Source: Laspinema palackyanum D2c
Lineage (GTDB): Bacteria; Cyanobacteriota; Cyanobacteriia; Cyanobacteriales; Laspinemataceae
Assembly (NCBI RefSeq): GCF_025370875.1
Contig: NZ_JAMXFD010000005.1
Location: forward strand, 186,001-250,000
Reading direction: 5' to 3'
Length of the DNA stretch: 64,000 bases
Shown: piece by piece, positions 1-8,592 of the stretch
Layout: each line of letters opens with the position of its first letter
Position numbering within the stretch: position 1 is the stretch's first letter
Notes under the pieces: model-generated
Database searches by the model: none
What the model was told of the DNA's origin: nothing
What the model saw: only the letters and a program-made list of their open reading frames with translations
Translations under genes and position numbers: made by a program

Positions 1-3
1 TTA

Positions 4-25
4 GCAGGGGGTTTAAACCCCCTGC
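4..25. repeat. 22-bp perfect palindrome
   Basis: GCAGGGGG-TTTAAA-CCCCCTGC is its own reverse complement and lies just before leuD. A near-tandem GCGGATGTC-like word follows. It has the same style as the GGCGGGGGATTAATCCCCCGCC palindromes near 15.4 kb, so it is probably one member of a dispersed palindromic repeat class or the terminator of an upstream gene outside the window. Confidence 0.6.
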
Positions 26-91
26 GGATGTCGGCGGATGTCAGCGGATATCGCGATCAACAGCAAGTCAAATCAAGGAGAAAAATCATCA

Positions 92-685
92 ATGAGTAGT
101 CAAGTAAAAATCATTCAGGGCCAGGGAATTCCCCTGGTGGGAAATGATATTGATACCGATCGCATTATTCCGGCCAGGTTTTTGCGCTGTGTGACCTTTG
201 ATGGATTGGGGGAAGAAGTTTTTAAGGACGATCGCGCCCAATCTAATGGGACTCATCCTTTTGACCAACCTCAATATCAAGGCGCAAAATTGTTGGTGGT
301 GAATGCTAATTTTGGCTGTGGTTCCAGTCGGGAACACGCACCTCAAGCAATTGCCCGATGGGGAATTAGTGGCATTATTGGCGAAAGTTTTGCCGAGATT
401 TTCTTTGGCAATTGTGTGGCGATGGGGGTTCCCTGTGTCACCGCTGACCCTGCCACGGTGAAAACTTTGCAAGAGGCGATCGCCGAGAATCCTAATCTGG
501 AAATCACCTTAGATTTAGAGGCGAAACAGGTGCAGTTCCCAGGATTTAGTGCATCGGTTAATATGGCAGCAGGTCCCCACCAAATGCTCACCACCGGCAC
601 TTGGGATACCTGCGGACAATTGGTCGGAAATCGCGATTCCATCCGTACCACCGCTGGTCAATTGCCTTATCTCGCCTGGAAATAG
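92..685 (+). CDS. leuD: 3-isopropylmalate dehydratase small subunit (LeuD)
   Basis: Small subunit of isopropylmalate isomerase, which with LeuC interconverts 2- and 3-isopropylmalate in leucine synthesis in the cytoplasm. The 197-residue protein has the family signatures: an [13 protein letters not shown] stretch near the N-terminus and [11 protein letters not shown] in the swivel domain. Length is normal. I chose the ATG at 92 because AAGGAG lies 11 bases upstream and the protein then begins as the family does; the open frame back to 38 has no such support. leuC is not downstream, and the left edge of the window hides whether it lies upstream. Confidence 0.95.
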   Translation: MSSQVKIIQGQGIPLVGNDIDTDRIIPARFLRCVTFDGLGEEVFKDDRAQSNGTHPFDQPQYQGAKLLVVNANFGCGSSREHAPQAIARWGISGIIGESFAEIFFGNCVAMGVPCVTADPATVKTLQEAIAENPNLEITLDLEAKQVQFPGFSASVNMAAGPHQMLTTGTWDTCGQLVGNRDSIRTTAGQLPYLAWK

Positions 686-799
686 CGATCGCAACGATGA
701 CTTGTAACCGGGGGTAACTTACCCCCTCAATCCTTTAAATTTTTTACCGAGTTTAGCAATTTGGTAGGGATTGAAACCCTTACTCGATAAAAAAAAGCC

Positions 800-2995
800 A
801 TGCTCAACATTCCCAATATTATCAGTCAAGAACTCTCCGTTAACCTGTGGCAAGTTGAAAATGCCTTAGAATTGTTACAGGAAGGAGCAACAGTTCCGTT
901 TATTGCCCGATATCGGAAAGAACGCACGGGGTCTTTAGACGAGGTTCAGTTACGCGATATTGCCGAACGGTTTGCTTATATTACGGAAATAGAAGACCGT
1001 AAAAAAGTAATTTTAGAGGCCATTTCCCAAGCGGGAAAACTCACCGATGAACTGCGGCAAAAAATCGAATCCTGTCAGCAAAAAACTGAACTCGAAGACC
1101 TCTATCTCCCCTATCGCGCCAAGCGTCGGACTCGCGCCACGGTTGCCCGTGAAAAAGGGTTGGAACCCTTAGCGGACTGGATTGCGGTTCTCAATTTCAG
1201 TAAAGCGACGGCCAGTTTAGCAGCAGAAGCGGCGAAATATCTTTCCCCAGAAAATGGCATTAACACGGTAGAAGATGCCCTCCAAGGTGCTTCGGATATT
1301 TTAGCAGAAGCGGTCTCGGAACGGGCGGAATCTCGGGCCTATTTGCGGGATTATTTCTTACAGGAAGGACGATTTGCTTCCAAGATTAAGGATGAGCATC
1401 CCGAAGGGAGTACCAAGTATGAAATGTACCGGGATTATCAGGCCAAAGTCAAGGATATTGCGCCGCATAACCTATTAGCTTTGTTTCGGGGAGAAAAGGA
1501 AGAGATTCTTACCTTGGATTTGGATTTTGATGAGTCTCAGGTGTTGGGATATTTGGAGTCGCAGGAAATTAAAACCAAGGTTCCAGAGATTAAAAACTTT
1601 TATCGGGAGATGATAAAAGATGCGTTTAATCGGTTGATGAAGAATTCGCTGACGACTGAGGTGCGATCGCTGAAAAAACTAGAGGCGGATCTCGCTTCAA
1701 TTAGCACCTTTGAATCTAATTTACGCGAGTTATTACTCTCGGCACCTGCGGGGATGAAACCGACGATCGCCATTGACCCCGGATTTAGAACCGGATGCAA
1801 AGTCACGGTTCTCGATGGCACGGGACAGTTTTTAGAATATCACACCATTTTCCCCCATACGGGTGACAGGCAGCGCCTAGAAGCAGCAAAAACGATTAAA
1901 ACCCTAATTGGGAAATATCAAATCGAATTGATTGCCATTGGCAATGGAACTGCGGGACGAGAAACTGATGCTTTTATTGGCGAGGTAATTAAAACCTGTA
2001 CTCCTCCACCCATTAAAGTGATGGTGAATGAATCCGGTGCCTCAATCTATTCTGCCAGTGATGTGGCGCGGGAGGAGTTTCCCGATTTAGATTTAACGGT
2101 CCGAGGTGCGATTAGTATTGGCAGACGGTTGCAAGATCCATTAGCGGAATTGGTAAAAATTGACCCCAAATCCATTGGGGTAGGTCAATATCAACATGAT
2201 GTGGACCAAAAGTTACTGCGGAAAAAATTAGAGGAGACGGTGGAAAGTTGCGTGAACTATGTTGGCGTAGACTTAAATACTGCTTCTAAGGAATTGCTGA
2301 CTTTTGTTTCAGGATTGACGCCAACCATTGCTAAAAATATTGTGACCTATCGCAATGAAAATGGGGCGTTTAAAAATCGTCGGCAATTGCTGAAAGTGGC
2401 AAAATTAGGACCGAAAACCTATGAACAGGCGGCGGGATTTTTGCGAATTCGCGGCGGAGAGAATCCGTTAGATAATACAGCAGTGCATCCGGAGAGTTAT
2501 CCGGTAGTGAAGGCGATCGCAGCGGATTTAAACGTCCCCTTAACCGACATTGGCAAAGCATCGGACCAACTCAAATCGGTGAAGTTGGATAAATATGTCA
2601 CCGAACTGGTGGGAATTCCCACCTTACGGGATATTATTGCGGAGTTAGAAAAACCGGGACGAGACCCTCGTGCTCAGTTTAAATCTGCCACCTTTAAAGA
2701 AGGGGTGAATGAACTGAAGGATTTGCAACCGGGGATGGAATTAGAAGGCGTGGTGACTAATGTTGCCAACTTTGGCGCATTTGTGGATATTGGAGTGCAT
2801 CAGGATGGATTGGTGCATATTTCCCAACTCGCCGATCGCTTTGTGGATAATCCGAATCAAGTGGTGAAGGTGGGACAGGTGGTGAAAGTGCGGGTTCTCT
2901 CGGTGGATGAAAAGTTAAAGCGAATTAGTCTCACCATGCGATCGCAGCAGGAACGACCGAATCCCAGCATGGGAGTTAACCGCAGAACTCGTTAA
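800..2995 (+). CDS. tex: Tex-family RNA-binding transcription accessory protein
   Basis: Tex/Spt6-like nucleic-acid-binding protein, 731 residues, close to the usual 720-780. The N-terminal helical Tex region is followed by a YqgF/RNase H-like domain from about residue 320 (AIDPGFRTG), a helix-hairpin-helix region from about 488 (GVDLNTAS...GLTPTIAKNIV), and a C-terminal S1 domain from about 642 (GVVTNVANFGAFVDIGVHQDG). The family binds RNA and associates with transcription; its precise role in cyanobacteria is not settled. It stands alone between leuD and a repeat cluster, and no operon partner is evident. Confidence 0.95.
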   Translation: MLNIPNIISQELSVNLWQVENALELLQEGATVPFIARYRKERTGSLDEVQLRDIAERFAYITEIEDRKKVILEAISQAGKLTDELRQKIESCQQKTELEDLYLPYRAKRRTRATVAREKGLEPLADWIAVLNFSKATASLAAEAAKYLSPENGINTVEDALQGASDILAEAVSERAESRAYLRDYFLQEGRFASKIKDEHPEGSTKYEMYRDYQAKVKDIAPHNLLALFRGEKEEILTLDLDFDESQVLGYLESQEIKTKVPEIKNFYREMIKDAFNRLMKNSLTTEVRSLKKLEADLASISTFESNLRELLLSAPAGMKPTIAIDPGFRTGCKVTVLDGTGQFLEYHTIFPHTGDRQRLEAAKTIKTLIGKYQIELIAIGNGTAGRETDAFIGEVIKTCTPPPIKVMVNESGASIYSASDVAREEFPDLDLTVRGAISIGRRLQDPLAELVKIDPKSIGVGQYQHDVDQKLLRKKLEETVESCVNYVGVDLNTASKELLTFVSGLTPTIAKNIVTYRNENGAFKNRRQLLKVAKLGPKTYEQAAGFLRIRGGENPLDNTAVHPESYPVVKAIAADLNVPLTDIGKASDQLKSVKLDKYVTELVGIPTLRDIIAELEKPGRDPRAQFKSATFKEGVNELKDLQPGMELEGVVTNVANFGAFVDIGVHQDGLVHISQLADRFVDNPNQVVKVGQVVKVRVLSVDEKLKRISLTMRSQQERPNPSMGVNRRTR

Positions 2996-3002
2996 ATAGC
3001 GG

Positions 3003-3187
3003 GGAAAGAAACGACTGAAGTCGTTACTACGAACGCAGAAACCCAGAAATTTCCCCGTTTGTAGTAACGACTTCAGTCGTTATCCGGGTTCATTCCGACC
3101 CTGGGGAAGAAACGACTGAAGTCGTTACTACGAACAAGGAGAAGAGGAAATTTCCCCGTTTGTAGTAACGACTTCAGTCGTTATCCG
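3003..3187. repeat. Two tandem copies of an inverted repeat (CGACTGAAGTCGT family)
   Basis: Two head-to-tail units, about 3003-3086 and 3108-3187. Each has a left arm AACGACTGAAGTCGTTACTAC and a right arm that is its reverse complement (GTAGTAACGACTTCAGTCGTT), separated by a short GC-poor spacer with TTTCCCCGTTT. Each arm is itself internally palindromic (CGACTGAAGTCG). Related arms occur near 29.7 kb, 31.1 kb and 60.55 kb. The cluster fills the tex-kaiC gap. No coding potential is seen. Confidence 0.85.
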
Positions 3188-3279
3188 ACTTGATGCACGG
3201 AGAGATAGAACCGAGGGCGCGATATAATAAATTACAGGGTAATCATTGTCTAAGCTTTCAAAAATACATTTGTAAAATT

Positions 3280-5004
3280 ATGATTCAACAAAATTTTAAG
3301 GGGAAAACTGAACCGCAGGAGTTAAAAAAATGTCCCTCGGGTATTCGAGGTTTGGATGAAATAACCGGGGGTGGATTACCCCAGGGACGACCCACTTTAG
3401 TCTGTGGAACTGCCGGTTGTGGGAAAACTTTGATGGCGATGCAGTTCTTAATCAAGGGGGTTGAGGACTATGATGAACCGGGTGTGTTTATGTCCTTTGA
3501 AGAAACTGCCGAAGAATTAAGACAAAATGTCATCTCTCTGGGGTGGGATGTTAAGGCATTACAAGACCAAAAAAAATTAGGGATTGATTATGTGCATATC
3601 GATCGCAGTGAGTTTCAAGAAACTGGAGAATATAATTTAGAAGGATTGTTTCTGCGACTGGCGATCGCCATTGATCGAGTCCAAGCCAAGCGCGTTGCCT
3701 TGGATACCCTAGAAGTATTATTTGGCGGATTGGACAACGAGGCGATCGTGCGTAGCGAACTGCGTCGGTTGTTTCGCTGGCTGAAAGATAAAGGGGTGAC
3801 GGCGATTATTACCGCCGAAAGTGGGGAAAATTCCCTAACTCGCCAAGGATTAGAGGAATATGTTTCCGATTGTGTCATCCGTCTGCAACAGCAAGTTAGC
3901 GATCGCATTGCCACCCGGACTTTACATATTGTCAAATATCGCGGGTCCAAACATGGCAGCAATGAATACCCCTTTTTAATTGAAAAAGACGGAATTTCGG
4001 TTGTCCCGATTACCTCAATTGGGTTGGATCATCAAGTTTCTACAGAACGAATTTCTACCGGAATTGACCGCCTTGATACCATGTTAGGAGGTCAGGGATT
4101 TTATCGCGGCAGTAGTGTTTTAATTAGTGGCACCGCAGGCACTGGAAAAAGTACGGTAGCGGCACATTTTGCCCAGGCAACTTGTAGGCGGGGAGAACGA
4201 TGTTTGTACATTGCTTTTGAGGAATCTCCCAACCAAATTATTAGAAATATGCGCTCGATTGGCTTAGACTTAGAAAGTTGCGTTCAAGATGGGCTACTCG
4301 TTTTTGAATCCGTTCGCCCGACCCTGTATGGGTTAGAAATGCACCTAGTCAAATTCTATCATGCGATCGAGACCTTAAAACCCCAGGTTGTGATTGTCGA
4401 TCCGATTTCTAACCTGCATTATGTCGGCAATGATATCGAGGTCAAATCTTTTCTAATGCGCCTGATTGACTTTCTGAAAACCCACATTATCACCAGTTTG
4501 ATGACAAGCCTCACCATCAGCAGCAGTACAACCTTAGAACGCACAGATATCGGGGTTTCTTCATTAATGGATACCTGGCTGATGCTGCGGGATATGGAAA
4601 CCAACGGCGAACGCAATCGATTACTTTACCTACTCAAATCTCGCGGCATGGAACACTCGAATCAAGTCCGGGAATTTCGCCTGAGTTCATCCGGGGTAGA
4701 ATTAATCAAAGCGTATCTTGGACCCGGAGGTGTACTCACGGGTTCAGCGCGTGCAGTCCAGGAATCTCGCGAACAAGCAGATGCATTAGTGCGGCAAAAA
4801 GAAATTGAAACCAAACAACGAAACATCGAACGGAAGCGGGCGGTGATTGAAGCCAAAATTCAGGCACTGCAAGCGGATTTTGAATTAGAAAAAGCTGAGA
4901 TAGAACGGATGATCCATAAAGAAGAGTTGGAGGAAAAAATTCACCGAGAAACTGAAATAAAAATGGGGGAAATGCGACGGGTTGAGGGGAATACTGACTT
5001 ATAG
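3280..5004 (+). CDS. kaiC2: KaiC2-type circadian-clock-like RecA ATPase
   Basis: Tandem RecA-fold protein of 574 residues. The first Walker A (GTAGCGKT) is near residue 43 with catalytic-type Glu pair SFEE; the second (GTAGTGKST) is near 283 with AFEE. This is the CI-CII layout of KaiC. At the position of the Ser431-Thr432 phosphosites of Synechococcus KaiC this protein has Ser427-Ser428 (GVSSLMDTW); an SS pair is the pattern I associate with the KaiC2 subgroup. After about residue 480 the tail is a charged Glu/Lys/Arg coiled coil (QKEIETKQRNIERKRA) replacing the KaiA-binding tail. No kaiA is nearby. The ATG at 3280 is preferred over 3190, because the extra 30 residues do not resemble KaiC. 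A kaiB gene follows, matching kaiC2B2 order in other cyanobacteria. Confidence 0.88.
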   Translation: MIQQNFKGKTEPQELKKCPSGIRGLDEITGGGLPQGRPTLVCGTAGCGKTLMAMQFLIKGVEDYDEPGVFMSFEETAEELRQNVISLGWDVKALQDQKKLGIDYVHIDRSEFQETGEYNLEGLFLRLAIAIDRVQAKRVALDTLEVLFGGLDNEAIVRSELRRLFRWLKDKGVTAIITAESGENSLTRQGLEEYVSDCVIRLQQQVSDRIATRTLHIVKYRGSKHGSNEYPFLIEKDGISVVPITSIGLDHQVSTERISTGIDRLDTMLGGQGFYRGSSVLISGTAGTGKSTVAAHFAQATCRRGERCLYIAFEESPNQIIRNMRSIGLDLESCVQDGLLVFESVRPTLYGLEMHLVKFYHAIETLKPQVVIVDPISNLHYVGNDIEVKSFLMRLIDFLKTHIITSLMTSLTISSSTTLERTDIGVSSLMDTWLMLRDMETNGERNRLLYLLKSRGMEHSNQVREFRLSSSGVELIKAYLGPGGVLTGSARAVQESREQADALVRQKEIETKQRNIERKRAVIEAKIQALQADFELEKAEIERMIHKEELEEKIHRETEIKMGEMRRVEGNTDL

Positions 5005-5252
5005 CGTATCTAATGTATTCAGTGACGGGTGAAAGAGCGAGTCAGCCTTCTGTTTCTGTAGCGGATCACAAGAGATTATCCCTCGTAGAAACTGGGCTAC
5101 AGCCTCCAATTCGAGTATTCCCCTGCAAAGTCGGGAAGGGCTAACGAACCCTCTTCCCCGGACTCACAAGAATTCGTATCAATGTTGAAACCTCTGCTAT
5201 TTCTCGTTTAGGAGTAGCCCATGATATCAGTGACTCATTCAAGGAAAAGAAC

Positions 5253-5609
5253 ATGGAAAACAAACCGGAAAAAACCCCCAAACCCGAGGTCGATGTATTT
5301 GAAGAGTTTTTGTCGCGACCTCCGCAGGAAAAATACTTACTCCGCTTATTTATTGCCGGAAATACGCCTAACTCTAATCGCGCTTTCAACAAAATTAAAA
5401 ATATTTGTGAAGAATATTTACCGGGACGATATGAATTAGAAGTTATTGATATTTATGAACAGCCAGAACTGATGGAACAAGAACAAATTATTGCTATTCC
5501 AACCTTGGTTAAGAAACTGCCGCCCCCGCTCCAGAAGTTTATTGGGGATTTGGCAAATACGGAAAAGGTCCTCTTGGGGTTAGATATTAACTATTATCGC
5601 TCCAATTAA
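5253..5609 (+). CDS. kaiB2: KaiB-family protein (KaiB2)
   Basis: The 118-residue protein carries a complete KaiB thioredoxin-like domain (KYLLRLFIAGNTPNS, EVIDIYEQPELMEQEQIIAIPTL, GDLANTEKVLLGL) after an acidic and proline-rich leader of about 25 residues that canonical 102-residue KaiB lacks. KaiB binds KaiC; by position its partner is the KaiC2-type protein 248 bases upstream. AAGGAAAAG just ahead of the ATG serves as ribosome binding site. The 5005-5252 gap has no other gene and could hold a separate promoter. The start is certain to within a few codons; 5221 is in another frame. Confidence 0.93.
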   Translation: MENKPEKTPKPEVDVFEEFLSRPPQEKYLLRLFIAGNTPNSNRAFNKIKNICEEYLPGRYELEVIDIYEQPELMEQEQIIAIPTLVKKLPPPLQKFIGDLANTEKVLLGLDINYYRSN

Positions 5610-5737
5610 CCCGGGCAAAGGATAGGGAGTTAAAGGCGCTTTGAGGTTTCGCCGGACTCCTGTTATCCAGCCGATGCAAGAGAAGGAGCGCACGATGGTG
5701 TGCGCCCCAATTCTGGGGACTCCTCCCTCATCTGTGC

Positions 5738-6097
5738 TTAGAGCGGTGTACCATTTCCGCGAGGGAGTCGCATCCCTTCGGTCGCTTGCCGGTATTCTTC
5801 CACACTATCGGAATAGTCGATCGGCAGCACCGATGCGACGTTTTCGTGGGGACGCGGAATAATCACCCAGGTTTCTAAGGTTGCCCCAAAGGTATGCTCT
5901 ACGGCATCAATTCCTGCCGCCATTGCTGTTTTGACTTCCGAGACATCCCCCCGAATCATCACGGTGAACCGCGCACTTCCGGCTCTAATATATCCGACTA
6001 AGGTGACGCGACCTGCTTTCACCATCGCGTCTGCTGCTGCTAAAATTCCGGGAAACCCCTTGGTTTCAAGTGCTCCAACTGCTTGCTGTGATGGCAT
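5738..6097 (-). CDS. ccmK4: Carboxysome shell hexamer protein CcmK4
   Basis: BMC-domain protein of 119 residues. It begins SQQAVGALETKGFPGILAAADAMVKAG and contains VGYIRAGSARFTVMIRGDVSEVK and WVIIPRPHENV, typical of CcmK4 hexamers forming facets of the beta-carboxysome. The last 20 residues (EEYRQATEGMRL) are the usual CcmK4 tail. It follows ccmK3 on the same strand with a 121-base gap. In beta-cyanobacteria ccmK3-ccmK4 normally form a satellite locus away from the main ccm operon, as here. These minor shell proteins are thought to tune shell permeability. Confidence 0.93.
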   Translation of the reverse strand: MPSQQAVGALETKGFPGILAAADAMVKAGRVTLVGYIRAGSARFTVMIRGDVSEVKTAMAAGIDAVEHTFGATLETWVIIPRPHENVASVLPIDYSDSVEEYRQATEGMRLPRGNGTPL

Positions 6098-6218
6098 CCT
6101 CTATTTCCTCAATCAAAACGGTAAAACTCCCAAACCCAATTTTACGCAGCTTGTTGACACATTTAGTCTTCAGATGCGGATTATTTTAGAATTGTTGGGT
6201 CCAAGGTAGGGACAGGAA

Positions 6219-6524
6219 TCATCGCCACTGTTCCACTGCATCGGTGTAGGCGATCGACATGACATCGACGACATTTTCCGTGGGGTTGGCAATAATATAA
6301 TGGGTGACGACCACACCCCCAGGGGTGCTCTCTCCGGCTGCAATTCCTGCCGCCATTGCCGTTTCCACCTCAGAAACGGGTCCGCGAATTACCACCATAA
6401 ACTCGGCTCTTTCCGCTAAATCATAATGCACGAGGGTGACTCGGGCGGCTTTAACCATCGCATCAGCAGCGGCAAGCACAGCCGGAAACCCTAATGTTTG
6501 AATTACTCCAACAGCAGCAGGCAT
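6219..6524 (-). CDS. ccmK3: Carboxysome shell protein CcmK3
   Basis: BMC-domain protein of 101 residues, beginning MPAAVGVIQTLGFPAVLAAADAMVKAARVTL, with VHYDLAERAEFMVVIRGPVSEV and IANPTENVVDV. The YDLAER segment in place of the IRAGSARF pore-proximal segment of CcmK1/2/4 marks CcmK3. CcmK3 is reported not to form hexamers alone but to mix with CcmK4, which is encoded directly downstream. The first gene of the pair, it probably shares a promoter with ccmK4. The 144 bases upstream (6525-6668) show no other gene. Confidence 0.92.
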   Translation of the reverse strand: MPAAVGVIQTLGFPAVLAAADAMVKAARVTLVHYDLAERAEFMVVIRGPVSEVETAMAAGIAAGESTPGGVVVTHYIIANPTENVVDVMSIAYTDAVEQWR

Positions 6525-6668
6525 TCTCGCTCTGTCTCCTCGAACGATAAAAGGTATCCCTTAATTGTAGGGGGTTTTGAGCCTATTTTTACCGCTCAGT
6601 GCCGATCGCGCGATGGGAGAATTAAGCCGAGGGTTGGGGGGACTCCCTCGCCTACTCTCCCGTGGGTT

Positions 6669-7013
6669 TTAGCTGGCTTTGGGATTTTCAGAAAAAGTCA
6701 GCAAAAAGGCTAAATTTTCTTCCGCTTTTAAAGCATGAGGGGCGCTACCGGGCATGAACACAAATACACCGGGTTCTAGGATGATTTCTTTTCCCTCTAA
6801 GGTAAGGATGCCTCGCCCTTCAATGACATTAACGGTGGCATTGCGTGGGGCGGTATGTTCAGAAATATCCGTATCGGCAGCTAGGCAAAATAAGGTATAT
6901 TGACAAGCTTTATCTTGTAAAACAACTTTGCTCAGAACTCCAGAGGCGGGATATTCAATCAGGGTTTTTAATTGGGTGGTAAAAGTTGCATTATTAGGGG
7001 CGATCGCAGTCAT
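6669..7013 (-). CDS. Small cupin-domain protein
   Basis: A 114-residue single cupin barrel. Motif-like segments are SEHTAPRNATVNVIEGRGILTLEGKE and GVFVFMPGSAPHALKAEENLAFLLTFS. The first has HT and the later one the GxxxxxPxxxxHxL pattern of cupin motif 2, so a metal site is possible. Substrate unknown; this family is often annotated only as cupin-domain protein. It lies upstream of ccmK3 on the same strand; a functional link with the carboxysome is not implied. Confidence 0.8.
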   Translation of the reverse strand: MTAIAPNNATFTTQLKTLIEYPASGVLSKVVLQDKACQYTLFCLAADTDISEHTAPRNATVNVIEGRGILTLEGKEIILEPGVFVFMPGSAPHALKAEENLAFLLTFSENPKAS

Positions 7014-7213
7014 GGTTTTCTTTACTCCTATTATTGTTCCAGACCCTTGAATTCAAGGGACTGTTTCTAAATTCTACCAAGAAATACTTGAAATTGGGCT
7101 GTTACCTTGAGATGGGGATGGATTAACGATAGGGGTGTTGATTCAAGGTAATTGATTCAGGAGGCAGAACCTCTGATTTGGCATTCCCCGGCAAAGCCAG
7201 GGAACGAGGGTTA

Positions 7214-7342
7214 AACAGTTCGTAGTGACTCAGTAAAGGAGTCATCTTAAAGAAACCCCTGAAGGGGTTACTACAAACTGTTCGTAGTGACTCATGAACT
7301 GAGTCATCTTAAAGAAACCCCTGAAGGGGTTACTACAAACAG
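7214..7342. repeat. Two tandem copies of a structured repeat (third family)
   Basis: Two units of about 64 bases in direct tandem, each starting GTTCGTAGTGACTCA, then GAGTCATCTTAAAGAAACC, then CCTGAAGGGGTTACTACAAAC. Inside each unit GTGACTCA/TGAGTCA and ACCCCTGAAGGGGTT form two hairpins. The outer ends (GTTCGTAGT and ACTACAAAC) match the outer ends of the CGACTGAAGTCGT family, suggesting a common mechanism of spread. They occupy most of the otherwise empty 7014-7369 gap. Confidence 0.8.
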
Positions 7343-7369
7343 TTGGATGATTTATGTTTTGCAATCCGC

Positions 7370-8146
7370 TTATTGAGCGATCGCACAAAAGGTGACGTAA
7401 CCTAACTCATTTTGATAATTGAGATAAGTCCGGCGCATTTCTAACACCCGTTCTCTTAACGGCGGATTGGTTAAGATATTTTTGGCAATGCGGATGGTTC
7501 CCCCTAATCCTTCATCGCGAATGAGTTGGGGAAGACTCAATAATTCCATGCCTCCGCTGTGGGTTTGCTGCACTTGTAACCCCGCCTGGGCATAAAGTTC
7601 TGTCCAATGGTTGAGGGAAAGGGGCGATGAATTGACCCGGATGACTTTAGCTAAGACTTTATGAATTTCTTCTTCTTTGTCTCGAATCAGCATTTCTTGG
7701 GAGAGAAATTTGCCTCCCGGTTTGAGTTTCTGGCGAATGGATTTAACCAATTTGGTTTTTCCCGGGAGGGATTGCAGGGTTAAAATGGCTTCGGCTAAAA
7801 CATAATCAAATTCTCCAGGAATCTCCTCTAAATGGAAAATATCCCCTTCGATGATTTCGATTTGAGATTCCAATCCAGCATCGCGAATATTTTGGCGCGA
7901 TCGCTCAACACTTTGGGGATTTTTTTCAACCCCAACCACCCGCACTCCAAACCGTTGAGCAATGGCGATCGCACTCTCCCCAAAACTGGAGGCTAACTCC
8001 AGTACCGTTTCTCCCCCTTGAAAATTAGCCCATTCCAATAACTGCTCAGTTGCCGCCCGTCCTCCGGGTCTGAGAACTGTTTTCCCCGCAGCAGCTAAAA
8101 TTTGATGTCCTGGGGCTGTTTTAAAATTTAAAGGGACTGTTGTCAT
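7370..8146 (-). CDS. Class I SAM-dependent methyltransferase
   Basis: A 258-residue Rossmann-fold methyltransferase. Motif I is VLELASSFGESAIAIAQ (about residues 50-66), followed by the acidic ribose-contact segment VVGVEKNPQSVE and an IIEGDIF segment. The domain arrangement resembles small-molecule or quinone-type methyltransferases, but substrate residues cannot be read from the sequence. It sits after a repeat cluster and upstream of nothing cotranscribed that would hint at a pathway. Confidence 0.85.
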   Translation of the reverse strand: MTTVPLNFKTAPGHQILAAAGKTVLRPGGRAATEQLLEWANFQGGETVLELASSFGESAIAIAQRFGVRVVGVEKNPQSVERSRQNIRDAGLESQIEIIEGDIFHLEEIPGEFDYVLAEAILTLQSLPGKTKLVKSIRQKLKPGGKFLSQEMLIRDKEEEIHKVLAKVIRVNSSPLSLNHWTELYAQAGLQVQQTHSGGMELLSLPQLIRDEGLGGTIRIAKNILTNPPLRERVLEMRRTYLNYQNELGYVTFCAIAQ

Positions 8147-8192
8147 GATATTAACTTCCTAATTTTTGATGCCAAAAAGGGGTTTAAATCCT

Positions 8193-8495
8193 TTAACTTT
8201 TCGTTAAAAATTCCACCCGGGGCAGCAGGGGGTCTTGAACGAGACCGACTCCTGTAAACCCCCACCGATTCAGGATAGCACCCAGCTGAGAACCGGGTAT
8301 GGATTCGATCGCCACTCGGTCCTTGAGGTCCGGGGCGTATTTATTCATATAGGTTAAGGCATCAAAGTTTTCGCGAAACAGCAGCAAATACCCAGAATCT
8401 GCTGGTTTATCTGGGTTATTTCCGCGATCGGGATGGGCTGCAATATAGCTACCGTCAATTTTGGACCGAATTAAATAATGAATTTGGGAGTACAT
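8193..8495 (-). CDS. Conserved small cyanobacterial protein, unknown function
   Basis: A 100-residue soluble protein starting MYSQIHYLIRSKIDGSYIAA, with GYLLLFRENFDALTYMNKYAPDL and SQLGAILNRWGFTGVGLVQDP. No membrane segment or signal peptide and no motif I recognise, but codon use and composition are those of a real gene, and the YLIRS...YL..F.E.FDAL.YLN pattern looks like a family I associate with cyanobacteria only. Same strand as the methyltransferase, 46 bases away, so the two may be cotranscribed with this gene first. Confidence 0.75.
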   Translation of the reverse strand: MYSQIHYLIRSKIDGSYIAAHPDRGNNPDKPADSGYLLLFRENFDALTYMNKYAPDLKDRVAIESIPGSQLGAILNRWGFTGVGLVQDPLLPRVEFLTKS

Positions 8496-8592
8496 ACTTA
8501 TCTAAACTGTTTGGATTAAAAGGGATAAAACCGTCGTCGTCAGTTAGGAGATAATCAGGATGATTTCCCTCCTGATTATCCCAAATTGTAGT

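Noticed and set aside
5641-5862. 73-codon plus-strand frame after kaiB
   Set aside because: Lies largely antisense to ccmK4 and has no ribosome site or recognisable domain.
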